NCBI RefSeq assembly: GCF_020509005.1
Contig: NC_063017.1
Location: 2,108,001-2,172,000 of the forward strand
Source of the DNA: Fulvia fulva
Taxonomy: Eukaryota > Ascomycota > Dothideomycetes > Mycosphaerellales > Mycosphaerellaceae
Length of the DNA: 64,000 nucleotides
Direction of reading: 5' to 3'
Made by a program: the position numbers and the translations under genes. The notes under the pieces are model-generated. The model was not told the origin of the DNA and searched no databases. It saw only the letters and a program-made list of their open reading frames with translations. Each line of letters starts with the position of its first letter. Within the stretch, counting starts at the first letter, position 1. Shown here in pieces: positions 1 through 8,844 of this stretch.

Positions 1-359
1 GCAAGGCCCTCCGCCAACTCGTGATCCAGTATCAGATCTCACCAGGTACGAGGCATCAACTTGAACAGGACATTGAGTTTAGCTTACAGGGATCGATCCT
101 TTCAGCCTTGCGGGCGATTCTGGGCCATCATATGCAACGGTACGGCCGGGCAGGTTGTGTGAAATTTGCGCAGAATGTCGGGAGGTTCCCGGATTTGAGA
201 CTGGAGAGTGTCAGGCTTGATACGGGGAGTCCTGACCCTGAGCCGGTGTTTGAGCATAAGAAGCATCATTGGAGGGTGGATATGGAGAGACATTTGGACC
301 GGGCGAGAACTGATAGGGCGCTGGACGCGGCGTTGGAAAAGACGTTGGCGGAGGGATGA
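1..359 (+). CDS. 3' end of an unknown protein gene (partial)
   Basis: The frame is open from the left edge of the window (codons from base 3) to a TGA at 357-359, giving about 118 residues with no usable ATG near the edge. The first exon or exons must therefore lie outside. The C-terminal part is charged, rich in Arg, His and Asp, and ends in an amphipathic helix-like stretch (ERHLDRARTDRALDAALEKT). I recognise no domain. The next gene is convergent and ends at 726. The same bases also carry open frames on the minus strand, so strand choice rests on the frame being open to the window edge and on its length. Confidence 0.4.
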   Translation, partial: KALRQLVIQYQISPGTRHQLEQDIEFSLQGSILSALRAILGHHMQRYGRAGCVKFAQNVGRFPDLRLESVRLDTGSPDPEPVFEHKKHHWRVDMERHLDRARTDRALDAALEKTLAEG

Positions 360-725
360 GGTGTCGCGTGGTGATGGGTAGGAAGCGTGGTGGTGATGTC
401 TCGGATTGGTGGGCCACATGGCAACGAGACAGCTACGCGAGCAAGTGTTAGAAAAACGATACGCTGAGGTGGCGAATTGGCAGATGGATTAGCAGTTGAG
501 CAGGGCTGATGTCTCGGCACGTCTTGAGGCATGGTCTGAGAGTATGTTGGAACCCAGCTGGGACATTCGAAGATGAGCAGCACGTGTATAAGGTAACGGC
601 AGGAACGGCAGACAGGACAGTAGCAGAAATGAGGCGCCTCTGGGTCGTAGCTGTTCGATGTTGATTCTGTCTCGGTATCACTTCTGTCGTCCATGTGGTC
701 CATACCTTGTTCTGCCGTTGAATGC
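360..725. other. intergenic, between convergent gene ends
   Basis: This 366-bp stretch lies between the stop of the partial left-edge gene and the stop of the SDR gene. Open frames here on the minus strand are low-complexity translations with no recognisable domain. I see nothing else in it. Confidence 0.5.
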
Positions 726-2011
726 TTATACCGCACAGTAGCCTCCATCGACAACCATGTTCGCCCCGGTTGTGTATGAAGAAGCATCGGATGCCTGTAG
801 GAGATCATCAGCCATGCCCGAACAGCACAATGCGCGAGACCCTCGGCCAACACGATCAGCCTTACGGTTGGCTCGTGCAGTGGAATGAAGAGTCGCTGCG
901 ATACTGACCAGATAGAGGTACGCGCCCTTCAGCTCATGGGCTTCACCTTCTCTTCCCATGGGAATCTTGCCGTGCCATATCTTCTTCGTCTCTGGGGGCA
1001 CAAAATCACTAATCTCGGTTGCCTGTAAACAGAAAAATGTTAGCCATACTCGAGGACCACGTGGCAATATCTTGGCAGATGATGCCAGGCATGTCTGACA
1101 GCGACAATGCCATCTGCCCTCTGTACTTAGCATGTATCCCGGAGAGATGCTGTTGACGCGGGCGAATTTGACCCACTCAACAGCCAACGACTTGCAGAGG
1201 TGTATGACGCCAGCCTTTGCAGCGTTGTACTGTTTTGCTTGTTAGCGTGTCATACTGGCGATGCCGTTGGAGACACGAACCGCCGATTGAAGCTGAGGAA
1301 TGTTTGCAATGTGGCCGCTCATGGATGCCGTGGCGATGAAGCTACCATAGCTGTAATTGTCGAGCTTCGTGCCGCTAGTAGTGACGCCAGTGAGGTATTG
1401 TCGCCTGGAGATCTCGCCAGCAGCTTTGGCGCAGTAAAATACAGAGTCCAAATCGGTCGAGACGACTTTGTGGTAGGAGTCCAACTTCCCATCAATCATC
1501 CTGCCCTCTTGCCACGGGATACCAGCGTTGGCGACGAAGATGTGCAAACGGCCATTGAAATCATGTGCAATTTGGTTAATGACCCGTTTTGTATCTTCGA
1601 AGTCGGTGACATCTGTTTGATAGGCTTGACCTGTCGCTCAACGTCAGTAATCTCAGTAGGTATATATCATGCCATCGCCTACATTTCGCGCCATATTGCT
1701 TCTCGATATCCTTCGCCTTCTCTATGGCCTTCTTGTTGCCATGATGCTAACAAACATGAGCAGTGACGTGGAAAGAATGCACCACGATGGCGCACCCAAA
1801 TTGCCGCATTGGCGCCAGCCTCTGCGAACGCCTGCACTACTGCATAGCCAATGCCGGCTCCTGATCCGGATACTATGGCAGTCCTCCCCTTCAATGAGAA
1901 GAGAGACGTGATCGACTCTTCCTTGGGTGGCAGGGTGTTGTCCTCTTGGAAGATGCCGTCTTTCATGGACGAGTCCTCGGGACTCTCTTTCGAAAAGGGA
2001 CGAACAACCAT
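726..2011 (-). CDS. short-chain dehydrogenase/reductase, sorbose/xylulose-reductase type, with a defective splice donor
   Basis: Classical SDR of the SOU1/L-xylulose reductase group, expected to reduce ketoses with NADPH in the cytosol (family knowledge). Exons read as 2011-1796, 1746-1683, 1630-1281, 1229-1131, 1022-909 and 794-726, about 303 aa. Visible motifs are the nucleotide-binding SGSGAGIG loop, VANAG, the catalytic Ser in IATASMSG, the YNAAK active-site Tyr/Lys, SPGYM before TEISDF, and the C-terminal TTGANMVVDGG. Introns 1, 2, 3 and 5 have GT-AG ends. Intron 4 (1130-1023, 108 nt) has a good branch site (CTAAC) and a TTTACAG acceptor, but its donor reads CTAAGT where GTAAGT is expected. 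It has no stop and a length divisible by 3, so retention would insert 36 residues between SPGYM and ATEISDF. The family assignment is firm; whether the enzyme is active is not. Confidence 0.8.
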
Positions 2012-2249
2012 ACTGAAGGCGACTTGTGCAAGGAAAGATCAACGAGTACCGAACCCAAGGAGCCTCTTACGACGAAGATGATACTATTTCGACGCTGCAC
2101 GCCGGTGGATGGCAGAAGTGATACGTCGACGATGGGTAGATGTTATCATGTTGTGCTGCAAGATGGGTCCGGCTTCACGCCTCCACTGTTCCGCTGGCCG
2201 ACAAAGGAGCGCGTGCTTTGGCTCTCCCTCCTGAGTACCGCCTTGCCTC

Positions 2250-2465
2250 CTACATCCACACCCAGAAACAGCACTTTTATTCATGCACAATGCACATCCA
2301 TACCCCGAAACAGCACTTTGCTTCATGCACAACGCGCATCTACACCCAACAAACACCACTTTCACTCATGCACAATACACATCCACACCCAACAAACACC
2401 ACTTTCACTCATGCACAATACACATCCACACCCAACAAACACCACTTTCCCTCATGCACATTGCA
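2250..2465. repeat. 43-bp minisatellite, about five copies
   Basis: Tandem units of 43 bp contain CACCCAACAAACACCACTTT followed by a CTCATGCACAATRCACAT-like half. The last three copies (from 2343) are nearly identical and the first two are diverged (for example CACCCAGAAACAGCACTTT). The measured spacing between successive CACCCAAC starts is 43 bp (2343 to 2386). It lies in the intergenic region between the divergent SDR gene and the membrane-protein gene. Apparent open frames through it on both strands only translate the repeat. Confidence 0.85.
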
Positions 2466-3174
2466 GCGGGCGCTGCCGTTCGGTCGGCAGTTGACACAAA
2501 CGTCAGGTCATGTTATTGCACCGCGAGCAAACGCGTTCTGATCTTCGAGAGTCTCATCTCAGCACCATCGTCGACAACGTCGTGAACCCCCAGCTCTCGC
2601 AACGTCACGGAAAGGGAGAAATGAGGACGATGAGAGCGTTTAGTAGAAGAAGAAGGTACAGTATCGTTCGTCGTTGTCGTTGACTTACCAGCTACGCGTC
2701 TGTTGTCTTTCTGGCAGGCAGTTTCTTGTTGCTGTACTAATGCTAATGTTTTGATCCATCATCACGCTCATTCACTTGACAACAACGCTCCCTTCGATCG
2801 TTTCGCGTTGCTTTGCTATTGTCTTACTGACCCAAACGCTCCCGTCCTCGTGGAAAGAGCATAATCATAATCACCACTCAGACATTCTGACGACAGCCGA
2901 AGCCTCGGATCAACGGTCATATCATTCTACATTCCAACACGATCCACGTGCTATCGGTTGTGGCAACGTGCCGCGTTACATTCCGACAGACAGAACCACA
3001 ACAGCTGTACTTTGCATTAGACGACCTGTGCGAGTTCGAAACAACAGCCGAAGACAGGCTGGCGATCCGCCAAGAAGACATCAGTCGAAGGACGAAGGCG
3101 CGGACTACAGGCCTTACTGGAGCAGGAACCGAATATACTGCACACGAAGTGACACGACCGCATCTGTTGCAGCA
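2466..3174. promoter_or_regulatory. 5' region of the large membrane-protein gene
   Basis: This is about 700 bp between the minisatellite and the first in-frame ATG at 3175. The reading frame of the downstream gene is open from about 2776, but the only possible starts there are TTG codons, so this is taken as leader or promoter. An unseen upstream exon cannot be excluded. I see no clear TATA box. Confidence 0.35.
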
Positions 3175-6100
3175 ATGTCGCCTAATCAGATCTTTCAGCG
3201 CAATGCAATGCCACGACGCGATCTGGCTCTCGGGCAACTCGGCGGGTCTCCCAGCGCAGCAAGCACAGCAGGCGCACCAGCAACAAGTCAGGCGCAGATC
3301 GTGGGCTTGGCGATAGGATGTGTGATCGGCGGCCTTATCCTCGTGGCCATCATCGTGATATTGGTCGTCCTTCGCATACGCCGAAGGCGGCATCGACAAG
3401 CCGTTGCAGAGCTGGAGCAGAACAATGTACCAGTTGCAGTGCCTCAGATGGAACAGGCCGGAGCGACTGTGCAGGCTGCGCGCGGCAACGGTTTAAGACC
3501 ATTGCGAGCGGGTACACGCTGGGACTTTTTGGCTTCCACAGAGACTGTCAATACGCCAGAGCAAGCCGGACCCACGAATAAAAGGAAGAGACCTTCTTTC
3601 TTCCCAATAAGACCGGAGCCACCCGCTGCCGATCCAACCCAGGCGCAACCAAAGCACTTGTCAGCCATCGTGGAGACGCTCGAAAGTCCTAGGAGCCGCC
3701 ACGGCAGCAGCAACTTCGATCTGTACAGCAACGCGGTGAGGATAAACGAGGTGATGGGCACCAAACCTCACACCAATGCTGCGCAACAAAACAACAGCAA
3801 TATTTTCACAGCGCCTGGCAGCCCCAAGCCAGAAGCTATTCCATCATTCGCGATCAAGTCGCCAGCCACCTACAACCCGTTGTTTCCCAAGCCTGATCTG
3901 AAGCTCGGAGGAACAATCAGATCCGTATCTCTCGGTGTGCTTCGCGTTGATACCAGTGGTGCAGTCCTCGGAAACACAGATCGTCTGTCGAGACAGATTG
4001 CGGAGGTGAAGAGACCACGACCAGCGATGCATGCTCGCTCTGCATCTCTTGGTGCACCTCTGAGCCGACCACCGTCTGGACCAATCCCTCCGCTTCCCGT
4101 CATCTCACCACTTACGATGGAAGACCCATCCAGACAAGGTGTATGCATCCCCCGCGCTCAATCGGCAGGAAGCATCAATTCGACCAGCAGCTCAATCCTG
4201 GTCACAAGTCCCATACTTGCCAGGAAAGACAGCGATCAGCCACTCAGCTCCCCAACAGTCGAAGAACTAGTTGCCGAAAGCGACGACGCTGCCTTGAAGA
4301 CTGTTAGCAACGGTCAATGGCAGCAGCCTCGCCCAAGGGGACCGGCACGGATCAGTACTAACACCAACATGGCGATGCAGACAGAGCGGTCTCGGGCGTC
4401 GGTCAAGGCCAACCTCGTACGTTCCAGCACCGACAGCGCGTTCATCAACCGCGAATCCACGTCAAGCTTCTCCTCAACGGATAGCATGGACCGGAATCGC
4501 CTCTCGATACCTATAGTCGCTACCGCAGATCGTGTCAGCATCAGCCGTGTCTCGTCCTCAAATTCTTTGACAGGCGTTGGTGGTGTACAGAAGATTGTGA
4601 CACCCAGGAAGACCCGACGTCCGTCCTCGGTGTCTGCGCAAGGCTCGCCGGCTGAGAAGAACAGGAGAAGTGCCATCCTGAAAGACATTTCCGGCAACGC
4701 TCAACACTGCAACATAAAGAAAAGGAATGTATCCATCTCAACTCAAGACTCTGGTCGCAGCAGCAATGGAAACCCATTTCACTGGGACAACAACATGGCG
4801 AAGATCGTGTCGAAGCCAAGTGCGCTCAAGGGTAGCCCAAACGCCAGGAAGGGCCACAGGAGACAGAACTGTGTTCGCATCAGCACACTCACGCCTCAGG
4901 TACTCGGCCCCGAAAGCTCAAGAAGCAGCAGTTCCAGCCCGGCCGGCATCGTCATGGATGAAATCACCGAAGAACGCGAGAGCGACGAGATCAAGCGTGA
5001 GGTTCAGAACGAGCGCCGTAAGATCGAGCTTGCAGTGGCCCATGAGAGGAGACGATCGACGCTGCCTAGACCACCTCTTCCACCCAGGCAAACATCCAGC
5101 GAGTCTTGTCTGCGCATACAAACACTGAGGGCAAGTCTGACACCCAGCTCACCTACACTGTCAAGCTGGAATACCTACCACGATGTCAGCGCTGGCGGCT
5201 TGACCAGTCATCCAAGCGACTGTGCTCTTTCCACCAGACCGGACTCGAGACAGAGTGACAGGAGCTCAGCAGCTGGATCATTCATGATCCCCAAGTTCCC
5301 ATCGCCAGCCAGGACGAGCGTCGCACTGACGCGATCACTGCCAGAATTCGACACTGCGCCTATGCCAGATCTCAGCTTCGACCTCGAGTCTCCCACGCTT
5401 GGCTTTGACGAAAAGAATAGCTCCTCGCCATTCACATTAGCAATGTCGAGCGATGACGAAGTATCACCCGTCTCACCTCGGAAAAGCCAGGAATCTTCAG
5501 CAGAAATTTCGCCTGTATCGTCAGCCGATCTCCCATCCTCACCGCCGCTCCCAGTCGCTCGATCAAACTCGTACGACCCATCTTGGCCGGCAGTAGTCCA
5601 CATCCCACCACCAATCGAGGGTAACGAGTACGACCCAGCGAGCCCACCACACATTTGGGATGACGAAGGCGACATGCAGCGAAGCTCATTGTTCCTACCT
5701 TTTGCCAACCTTGACGATTTTGCCCTGGATGGCTTCTCAATAAAGAGTCGTCCATCGAGCTACGCTCTGCCCGACTCGCCACCTCTTAGCCCCAAGACGA
5801 CCCTTCAAGATCGGAAGCTCACCAGCGAGAATGCCAGCTCCATCATGGCAAGTATGCCAAACAGCACTTCTACCTCCAGCTTTCTCGGCACCAGCATCCC
5901 AAGTCTGCTCCCATCCACGGCCGAGAACAACGATATGGCGTACCTCCCACGCTGGGAACCCACACCTGCACCACTTGCGCAACCACAGCGCCAACCCTTC
6001 GTAGCAGTCGCACCCAGCCTCCCCACCATTCCACAAAGCGACGACCACGACTCCCCAGCGCCAGCTCCGCTCAACATCAAGCCAGCGAAGCACGTTCCAC

Positions 6101-6897
6101 AAGAACCTCGCTCCGCACCCGCCAAATCGGTCCTCAAGAACGCCATGGCACTCCGCCGTATGAACAGCGAAGTCTCCAAAGAAGTCGCAGCTTTGAACCG
6201 CGAGAGCAGGAACTACGTCCGTCTAGGCCGTGAAGCTTCACCTCTGCTACCCTGGTGTCCCGCAACCCCGAAATCCGACACCGAAGGCGCTGCCGCCGAT
6301 GAGATCTTCGACTTTGACTTCGATGGTAACGCCAGTGCTGGCGCTACAGAGCGCCTTTCTCGCCACGGCGTCCCACTCGTCGACAGTCCCAAGTACAAGA
6401 CCATGGACGAGATCGACTTCTCGGGGTACGAGCACAACGCCTCCGCTGGCTTCATCCTCCCAGCAGCAGAAAAACCCGCACCGCTCAGGTTGAAGTACAC
6501 CGGCGACCCACGTCCCACACACCGGGAGCACATTTCGCCCCGAAGCTTGAAGTACTCGCAGCAGCAGCAACAACAACACAAGGATCGCCAACTGTCAAGG
6601 GAGAGCAGCATCTACTCCCAGCCCACACCGACCAAGACCCCGGCTGCCTCTACCTCTACACAAAACCGCACCAGTGTCTGGGACGACGGCGAGAAGTTCT
6701 GGTCCAGCCCTAACACGAACCAGAAACATGAGAGCATCGGCTCCCACAAGTTGCCACTGTTCAGTCAGGCGACGCCTGATGGCAAGACCGGGAGAATGAC
6801 GCCAACCATAAGTAGACTCAGACAGGAGTCGGTGCAGATGGAGGCGGGAGCTACGCCCAAGAGCTTGTATGATAGTGATGGGTTCTTGAAAGCTTGA
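3175..6897 (+). CDS. large single-pass membrane protein with Ser/Pro-rich disordered tail (unknown function)
   Basis: This is a 1,240-aa product from the first in-frame ATG; the frame upstream is open but lacks ATG. A short Ser/Thr/Ala-rich N-terminus (about residues 20-40) precedes one strongly hydrophobic helix (about 42-67, QIVGLAIGCVIGGLILVAII) and an immediate basic stop-transfer cluster (RIRRRRHR). About 1,170 residues of low-complexity sequence follow, rich in Ser, Pro and Arg-x-x-Ser-type sites and including a short Q run near residue 1130. The arrangement (small outer part, one helix, long disordered inner tail) resembles fungal wall-sensor or signalling scaffolds, but I recognise no domain. 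There is no cleavable signal sequence ahead of the helix. The next gene is convergent and ends 745 bp downstream. Coding status is certain; function is unknown. Confidence 0.8.
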   Translation: MSPNQIFQRNAMPRRDLALGQLGGSPSAASTAGAPATSQAQIVGLAIGCVIGGLILVAIIVILVVLRIRRRRHRQAVAELEQNNVPVAVPQMEQAGATVQAARGNGLRPLRAGTRWDFLASTETVNTPEQAGPTNKRKRPSFFPIRPEPPAADPTQAQPKHLSAIVETLESPRSRHGSSNFDLYSNAVRINEVMGTKPHTNAAQQNNSNIFTAPGSPKPEAIPSFAIKSPATYNPLFPKPDLKLGGTIRSVSLGVLRVDTSGAVLGNTDRLSRQIAEVKRPRPAMHARSASLGAPLSRPPSGPIPPLPVISPLTMEDPSRQGVCIPRAQSAGSINSTSSSILVTSPILARKDSDQPLSSPTVEELVAESDDAALKTVSNGQWQQPRPRGPARISTNTNMAMQTERSRASVKANLVRSSTDSAFINRESTSSFSSTDSMDRNRLSIPIVATADRVSISRVSSSNSLTGVGGVQKIVTPRKTRRPSSVSAQGSPAEKNRRSAILKDISGNAQHCNIKKRNVSISTQDSGRSSNGNPFHWDNNMAKIVSKPSALKGSPNARKGHRRQNCVRISTLTPQVLGPESSRSSSSSPAGIVMDEITEERESDEIKREVQNERRKIELAVAHERRRSTLPRPPLPPRQTSSESCLRIQTLRASLTPSSPTLSSWNTYHDVSAGGLTSHPSDCALSTRPDSRQSDRSSAAGSFMIPKFPSPARTSVALTRSLPEFDTAPMPDLSFDLESPTLGFDEKNSSSPFTLAMSSDDEVSPVSPRKSQESSAEISPVSSADLPSSPPLPVARSNSYDPSWPAVVHIPPPIEGNEYDPASPPHIWDDEGDMQRSSLFLPFANLDDFALDGFSIKSRPSSYALPDSPPLSPKTTLQDRKLTSENASSIMASMPNSTSTSSFLGTSIPSLLPSTAENNDMAYLPRWEPTPAPLAQPQRQPFVAVAPSLPTIPQSDDHDSPAPAPLNIKPAKHVPQEPRSAPAKSVLKNAMALRRMNSEVSKEVAALNRESRNYVRLGREASPLLPWCPATPKSDTEGAAADEIFDFDFDGNASAGATERLSRHGVPLVDSPKYKTMDEIDFSGYEHNASAGFILPAAEKPAPLRLKYTGDPRPTHREHISPRSLKYSQQQQQQHKDRQLSRESSIYSQPTPTKTPAASTSTQNRTSVWDDGEKFWSSPNTNQKHESIGSHKLPLFSQATPDGKTGRMTPTISRLRQESVQMEAGATPKSLYDSDGFLKA

Positions 6898-7642
6898 AGA
6901 GGAACGCAAGCTATAATGCATAATGTTTGTAACGGCCGACGATGCCCCCTCGAGTTTGATGAGGTGGGAGGAGGAAGGTCGAATACCAGGACACGACGTC
7001 CGGAAGTTTCATTGCTGTTTATGATATCCATAGAAGTACTGATTTTGTAGACACTTCATGTCATCAAAGTATCATTTATTGACTCTGATCCTCGATGTGT
7101 GATACTTTTCTGCTTCATGTCACTTTCTCTGCGAACAGACTTAGCACACGAACGGCGGCGTTTGCTGTTGAGCTGATGCTCACAACTTGTCACATCTGGT
7201 ACGTTGCCCACGGCCATTCCTTTCTTGCCGTGCTCGGCGCATCCTTTGCGTTATCCTTCGTCTTAACATCTACATGGATCATAGGCTGTCGTCCTACATG
7301 AAAGGTGTGGCTCTATTGTATGCTGTTGGGGTTGGTCCATTTTGGAGTACTGAATCAGGTACAGTCCTTTGCTGAAACAATGCGCCTCAACAGACTTGCT
7401 TCATGTTCCTGATCCTGATGGTCCGGATCCTGGCGGTCCAGGACGATCGGCTTCTTCCAGTGTGCCGGCCTCAACAGCCTCTGCTGCTGTCCTCGTCGTA
7501 CCAGCGCCTGGACCTGTCCGCATCAGATGTCAGCATTTGTCACAGCACAAAGCATGCCGTTAATCATGTGTTTGTAGCTCAGGGCGTGGCGCACATAACA
7601 ACATCGCTTGAAGGGACGGTCGATGTTTTCTCCCTCGACTCT
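6898..7642. other. intergenic, between convergent gene ends
   Basis: This 745-bp stretch separates the 3' ends of the membrane-protein gene and the ICln-like gene. It has only short overlapping open frames on both strands, no recognisable protein motif, and no RNA gene that I can see. Confidence 0.5.
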
Positions 7643-8518
7643 TCATGACGCACCTAGTGGTTCCTGCTCTTCGTACTCTTCGTCTCCATTGATCACGGTG
7701 ATGCCCTCCGGCATTCTGAAGTTGCCGTTCTCGTCCGTATACTCGGCAAGATTCTCGGATGTGATCCAACCTCCTGCACCGGGTCTGGTGTCCTCTTCCA
7801 TGTCTACGTCTTCCTCCCCAGGCGATGGCGGATCCGGATGCAAGTCATGACATGCGGAAATGGCCCTGCATAGAACATCGGCCACGTTTGTGGTGAGCTT
7901 GATTGAACCATCCTCGTTCAAGGTTCCTCCAGTCGCTATGTCACTTTGGTCGTAGCTGTCGACCTCGTCTGCGGTGATACGCAGCTCCATGAACTCGATC
8001 TCGTCATCAGGAGTGTCGTCGTCGGAGAGGTTAAGCTGGATGTAGAGGTCGGCACCCTGCACACCCACAATGGGCATCGACCTGTAGGAGCACTTGACGC
8101 CGCCTCTTGCCGGCTCACGATACAGATACAACTCACTACGTCTGCATCAATAGCTGAACTGGGGGTGACAATTGAACTCGGCACCATACCTCGACGTCAC
8201 CCAGATGTCAATGGGGTGACAGTGAATTAGGGAATCGTCTGGATTCGGAGGAGGGGCTGCGGCCTCGGCGCTATCGTCTTCACCATCGTCGGAGAAATTC
8301 TGTATAGTGAGGTGTTGAAACACCGACTCCCAACGCCACTGCTTAGGCACGAGTTTGACAGTCGCACCACTCGCAATTGCGTGTATTCGCGGGCGAGCAT
8401 CGTCGTACGACGCAGGCGTCTGCTGTTGGTACTGGAACAGAGGCTCCCATTCCTCGATCAACATGCGCCCGTAAAAGGAATCGTGACCTTCGCGATGACT
8501 TTCGCCGTTGCCTTCCAT
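7643..8518 (-). CDS. ICln/Lot5-like (Voldacs domain) protein, putative methylosome subunit
   Basis: Two exons, 8518-8190 and 8141-7643, joined across a 48-nt intron (GTATGG...GATGCAG), encode 275 aa. The N-terminus carries the ICln-type QQQTPASY and TGA-like ASGATVKL elements, then an acidic loop. The join reads DIWVTS-RR-SELYLYRE, where the family has a conserved V-T-S-x-x-L-x-L strand. The C-terminal half has ADLYIQLNLSDDD, EFMELRI, and an acidic end after ISACHDLHPDP, all typical of the PH-like ICln fold. In animals pICln escorts Sm proteins within the PRMT5 methylosome, and fungal homologues are thought to act similarly (family knowledge). Start choice is uncertain: an in-frame ATG also lies at MLIEEW, and the frame upstream is open. 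It lies convergent to the membrane-protein gene and tail-to-head with the P5B ATPase gene upstream. Confidence 0.72.
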
Positions 8519-8844
8519 CTTGTGCCGTTGTCGTTTGGTGTTGATGATGTTCGGAGAAACAAAACAGCCAAAAAGCTGCAAGCTCAGCCGACGCGACACG
8601 ACAGGGATCATGATTAGCGCGAACCTTGTTTCAGCCTTACAAGGACCCTGTCGTGCCTGTGCACATACAGTATCATCATTGTCGTTTCTAGATGCTGCAG
8701 CTCACTTTCGGGATCACGGGAGGAACAAGGTGCAGGATGAAGCAGGCAGAATCAAGCCTTAGGAAGTCTTCGCCATAATCTGTGCTGTCGAACCAAATCT
8801 GTCGTTGTTCGATCACTATGTACACATTGCGCTCGTCAAACACA
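8519..8844. other. intergenic, 3' of the P5B ATPase and 5' of the ICln-like gene
   Basis: This 326-bp gap holds the 3' UTR of the ATPase gene and the promoter of the ICln-like gene, both on the minus strand. I see no further feature. Confidence 0.5.

Noticed and set aside
2250..2465. Repeat array considered as a CRISPR
   Set aside because: The units are contiguous without unique spacers and the DNA is eukaryotic.
2084..2585. Overlapping open frames on both strands through the minisatellite
   Set aside because: They only translate the 43-bp repeat in different frames, with no start context or domain.
2776..3174. N-terminal extension of the large membrane protein
   Set aside because: The frame is open but has no ATG before 3175; the only possible starts are TTG codons.
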